DNA from: Pseudomonadota bacterium
Lineage (GTDB): Bacteria; Pseudomonadota; Gammaproteobacteria; Steroidobacterales; Steroidobacteraceae
Direction of reading: 5' to 3'
NCBI GenBank assembly: GCA_003242685.1
Contig: QGVD01000039.1
Location: 1 to 33,822, forward strand
Length of the DNA stretch: 33,822 nt
Below the pieces are notes generated by a model that was not told where the DNA came from, ran no database searches, and was given only the letters and a program-made list of their open reading frames with translations. A program made the position numbers and the translations under genes. The stretch's first letter is position 1; every line of letters begins with the position of its first letter. This document shows positions 31,142-33,822 of this stretch, piece by piece.

Positions 31142-32296
31142 CTACGCCTCCTCGCCGACGTAGCCTTCGATCTCGAGCCCGAAGGCCGAGATGCCGTGCA
31201 TCTGCATGGGCGCGGACAGCACGCGCATGCGCGTGACGCCGAGATCCTTCAGGATCTGCGCGCCGATGCCGTACGTGCGCAGCACGCGCTCTCTGCCGCC
31301 GTCTTCCTTCGGCCTCTGCCGCTCCCCGTTCTGCGCGGCGGTGGAGCCGGCAGCGGCCGGTGAAAGACTGCCCGAGCGCAGCGACTCCGCGAGCTCGCGC
31401 GGCGAGAGCTGCTCGTGCAGGATCACCGCGATGCCGTTGCCCGCCTGCGCGATGCGCTTGAGCGCCGCGCGCAGCGTCCAGGCCTTGGAGTCCGTGCGGA
31501 TGCCGAGGAGGTCGCGCAGCGTATCGGCGACGTGCACTCTGACGAGCGGAACGTCGGAGCGATCGAGCACGCCGCGGACCAGCGCGAGGTGCACGTCCTG
31601 ATAGACGAGATCCTCGTACACGTAGAGCCGGAACTCGCCGAACTCGGTCTGCACGGGACGCTCCGCGATGCGCACCACGGATCGCTCGGTGCGGAGACGA
31701 TAGCGGATGAGGTCGGCGATGGTGCCGATCTTGAGCCCGTGCTGGCGCGCGAACGCCTCGAGGCCCGGCCGACGCACCATGGTGCCGTCGTCGTTCATGA
31801 GCTCGCAGAGCACGCCGACGGGCTTCAAACCCGCGAGCACGCAGAGGTCCACTGCGGCCTCGGTATGTCCCGCCCGCACGAGCACCCCGCCCTTCCTCGG
31901 GCGCAGCGGGAAGATGTGACCCGGCCGCGCGAAATCGCTCGCGGTCGAATTCGGATCCGCCAGGGCGCGGATCGTCGCCGCGCGATCCTTCGAGGAAACG
32001 CCGGTCGTCGTCCCGTGGCGATAGTCCACGGAGACCGTGAACGCGGTGCGGAATGCGTCGTCGTTGTTCGGCACCATCTGCGGCAGATCGAGCCGCGCGA
32101 GCCAGTCCGCATCCATCGGCACGCAGATGATTCCGCTCGTGTGGCGGATCATGAACGCGACGGCCTCGGGCGTGACGTGCTCGGCCGCCATGATGAGGTC
32201 GCCTTCGTTCTCGCGATCCTCGTCGTCCATGATGATGACCATGCGCCCTGCGCGCAGGTCCTCGAGGATCTCCTCCACGGTGTTGAGGCCGGACAT
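31142..32296 (-). CDS. ribBA: 3,4-dihydroxy-2-butanone-4-phosphate synthase with degenerate GTP cyclohydrolase II domain
   Basis: The N-terminal half (RibB) turns ribulose 5-phosphate into 3,4-dihydroxy-2-butanone 4-phosphate; its motifs are intact (MDDEDRENEGDL, RTAFTVSVDYRHGTTTGVSS, RPGHIFPL, GHTEAAVDL). The C-terminal half has the GTP cyclohydrolase II fold, but where the zinc-binding cysteines should stand (E. coli HSECLTGDxxxSLRCDCG) it reads HVADTLRDLLGIRTDS. It therefore cannot bind zinc normally and is probably inactive. I chose the ATG at 32296 (MSGLNTVEEILEDL) with AGGGGGGAG upstream and the family N-terminus. An ATG at 32365, also with a fair AGGTGG, would overlap ribE by 41 bases and add 23 unconserved residues. 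Confidence 0.93.
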   Translation of the reverse strand: MSGLNTVEEILEDLRAGRMVIIMDDEDRENEGDLIMAAEHVTPEAVAFMIRHTSGIICVPMDADWLARLDLPQMVPNNDDAFRTAFTVSVDYRHGTTTGVSSKDRAATIRALADPNSTASDFARPGHIFPLRPRKGGVLVRAGHTEAAVDLCVLAGLKPVGVLCELMNDDGTMVRRPGLEAFARQHGLKIGTIADLIRYRLRTERSVVRIAERPVQTEFGEFRLYVYEDLVYQDVHLALVRGVLDRSDVPLVRVHVADTLRDLLGIRTDSKAWTLRAALKRIAQAGNGIAVILHEQLSPRELAESLRSGSLSPAAAGSTAAQNGERQRPKEDGGRERVLRTYGIGAQILKDLGVTRMRVLSAPMQMHGISAFGLEIEGYVGEEA

Positions 32297-32324
32297 CTGC
32301 GGCTCCCCCCTGGCCTGCGGATCC

Positions 32325-32930
32325 TTATCCGCCGGACGCGCCGGCAGCGAGTAGACGTTCGACATAGCGAGCCACCTGATCGACTTCCAGATTGACGCGG
32401 GCGCCGGGAGCGAGAGCGCCGAGCGTCGTCACTTCCTGCGTGTGCGGGACGAGATTCACCCCGAACGTCGTGCCCTCGACGTCGTTCACCGTGAGGCTGA
32501 CGCCGTCGATGGCCACGGAACCCTTGCGCGCAATATAGCGCGACAGGTGCGCCGGCACGCGAAAAACGACACGCATCGAGCGCGCATCCCCGGACACGGA
32601 GACGACTTCCGCGACGCCGTCGACGTGTCCGGAAACGAGATGCCCGCCGAGAGGATCGCCGGCCCGCAGCGCGGGCTCGAGATTCACCGGCGAGCCTTCG
32701 CGCAGCTCGCCGAGCGTCGTCAGCCGGAGCGTCTCCCGCGAGACGTCCGCCGCGAACGCGCCGTCCTCGAGCTCGACGACCGTGAGACAGACGCCCTGCA
32801 CACAGATGCTGTCGCCGATGCGCTGGCTCCGGAGATCCAGCCTCCGGACGCCGATCGTCAGCCGGACATCGCCGGAGCGCGTCTCCTTCCGCCGGATCTC
32901 CCCGACGTCCTGCACGATTCCCGTGAACAT
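32325..32930 (-). CDS. ribE: Riboflavin synthase alpha chain
   Basis: This enzyme dismutates two lumazine molecules to riboflavin. The 201-residue protein has the two tandem lumazine-binding repeats: MFTGIVQDVGEI...GDSICVQGVCLTVVELEDGAFAADVSRETLRLTTL, and GGHLVSGHVDGVAEV...KGSVAIDGVSLTVNDVEGTTFGVNLVPHT. The ATG at 32930 gives the universal start MFTGIV. It follows ribD by 25 bases with GAGGCGG as ribosome-binding site. No FMN riboswitch lies in that short gap. Confidence 0.97.
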   Translation of the reverse strand: MFTGIVQDVGEIRRKETRSGDVRLTIGVRRLDLRSQRIGDSICVQGVCLTVVELEDGAFAADVSRETLRLTTLGELREGSPVNLEPALRAGDPLGGHLVSGHVDGVAEVVSVSGDARSMRVVFRVPAHLSRYIARKGSVAIDGVSLTVNDVEGTTFGVNLVPHTQEVTTLGALAPGARVNLEVDQVARYVERLLAAGASGG

Positions 32931-32955
32931 CCGCCTCGGCCTCCCGACCGTTCTC

Positions 32956-33822
32956 TCAATTCCCGGGCGCTGCTGCGGAATCCGCCTCGCCCGCGGCAGA
33001 CGCTGCCCGGCGCAGCCGCATGCACACATCCGTACCGACCGTACGCGTCTCGCACAGCGAGAATCGCCGAGCCTGAGCGAGGCTCGCGGGCTGCGGCAGA
33101 TCGGCGAGCGGACGTGCCTCCACACCGAGCAGGACCGGCGCCACGTAGACGAGCAGCTCGTCCGCGAGATCACGGCGCAGGAACTCTCCCGCGAGCGTCG
33201 GACCCGCTTCCACCAGGACCTCGTTGATCTCGAGCTCGCCGAGCCGGTCGAGCGCCTGGTCGAGCGCGACTCGCCCGTTCTCCTCAGGCAGAAACTCGAT
33301 GCTCGCCCCTCGCGCACCGAGAGCCTCCGCCCGTGCGGCATCGTTCGCACAGGTGAGGATCAGCACCTCGCCGGGCGCCTCGAAGAGCCGCGCCTCGGGT
33401 GGCGTGCGCAGACGGCTGTCGAGCACGACGCGCAGCGGCTGGCGGCGGTTCTCGCCGGGCAGACGGACGTCGAGCCGCGGATCGTCCGCGAGCACCGTGC
33501 CGACGCCGGTGACGACCGCCGAGCTGCGCGCGCGCCAGCGGTGCACGTCCTCGCGCGCCGCGGGACCCGTGATCCAGCGGCTCTCGCCGTTCGCGAGCGC
33601 CGTCCGGCCGTCGAGACTCATGGCGAGCTTGAGCGTCACCCACGGCCTGCCGCGCCGCATGCGCGTGAAGAAACCGCGGTTCAGCTCTTCGGCCTCATCG
33701 GCGAGCAGCCCGCCTTCCACCACGATACCCGCCGCTCGCAATGCGGCCGCCCCGCCGCCGTTCACCCGGGGGTTCGGATCGCCTGCTGCGTACACGCCCC
33801 GGCAAACCGGGCCCCCCTCAAG
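32956..33822 (-). CDS. ribD: Bifunctional pyrimidine deaminase/reductase RibD, C-terminal part
   Basis: RibD deaminates and then reduces the first pyrimidine intermediates of riboflavin synthesis. The 5' end, with the zinc-binding deaminase motifs, lies beyond the right edge. What is visible is the domain junction DPNPRVNGGGAAALRAAGI and the whole reductase domain: RPWVTLKLAMSLDGRTALANGESRWITG, VVTGVGTVLADDPRLDVR, QPLRVVLDSRLRTP and EVLVEAGPTLAGEFL. The open frame continues to the last base, where it reads LEGGPVCRGVYAAGDPNPR. The first few of these residues fit the family poorly, so the extreme end may contain a sequence error. Confidence 0.94.
   Translation of the reverse strand, partial: LEGGPVCRGVYAAGDPNPRVNGGGAAALRAAGIVVEGGLLADEAEELNRGFFTRMRRGRPWVTLKLAMSLDGRTALANGESRWITGPAAREDVHRWRARSSAVVTGVGTVLADDPRLDVRLPGENRRQPLRVVLDSRLRTPPEARLFEAPGEVLILTCANDAARAEALGARGASIEFLPEENGRVALDQALDRLGELEINEVLVEAGPTLAGEFLRRDLADELLVYVAPVLLGVEARPLADLPQPASLAQARRFSLCETRTVGTDVCMRLRRAASAAGEADSAAAPGN

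Noticed and set aside
32931..32955. FMN riboswitch before ribE or TPP element before thiL
   Set aside because: The gaps are 25 bases each, too short for either element, and no RFN or Thi-box sequence was seen.

Overview
The window is ordinary-looking chromosomal DNA from a GC-rich gammaproteobacterium. The evidence is gene order and gene content: asd-fimV-truA-accD, aroC-prmB, parE-parC (topoisomerase IV), xseB-ispA-dxs, ribD-ribE-ribBA-ribH-nusB-thiL, and beta-lysyl-type EF-P modification genes. A FimX-like protein, FimV and a very GC-rich third codon position fit lineages near Xanthomonadales, Nevskiales or Steroidobacterales. That placement is inference; no rRNA or other decisive marker is present. 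I saw no tRNA, rRNA, CRISPR array, insertion sequence, integrase, phage gene or att site.

Layout. 1-7378 (minus): prmB, aroC, asd, fimV, truA and the 5' part of accD, with a strong hairpin between asd and fimV. 7377-11351 (plus): a compact run of a SCO1-like copper protein, psd, epmA, msrC and rarD. 11409-13087: efp (minus) and epmB (plus), divergent, so EF-P and two of its modifying enzymes lie within about 4 kb. 13189-15243 (plus): a FimX-like REC/PAS/GGDEF/EAL protein whose catalytic motifs are all degenerate. 15298-19467 (minus): parE-parC. 19593-22068 (minus): rubrerythrin, a GlpC/HdrD-like Fe-S protein and a DUF3501 protein, preceded by a perfect 7-1-7 palindrome. 22257-25521 (plus): xseB-ispA-dxs. 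25697-26521 (plus): folE2. 26546-29014 (minus): a Hanks-type kinase fused to a cyclic-nucleotide-binding domain, then an exported amidohydrolase with one metal ligand replaced. 29160-33822 (minus): ribD (partial), ribE, ribBA, ribH, nusB, thiL.

How the genes work together. xseB-ispA-dxs supplies isoprenoid precursors, with Dxs at the head of the MEP pathway and IspA making farnesyl diphosphate. The rib genes cover the riboflavin pathway except an intact GTP cyclohydrolase II, because the C-terminal half of RibBA has lost its zinc cysteines. EpmB makes (R)-beta-lysine and EpmA attaches it to Lys34 of EF-P. FimV and the FimX-like protein both point to polar type IV pili controlled by c-di-GMP.

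The least understood parts are the rubrerythrin/Fe-S/DUF3501 operon with its Fur/PerR-type operator candidate, the kinase-CNB fusion, and the adjoining secreted amidohydrolase. I found no clearly new defence or mobile system. Hairpins and promoters were found by eye and not scored for folding energy.
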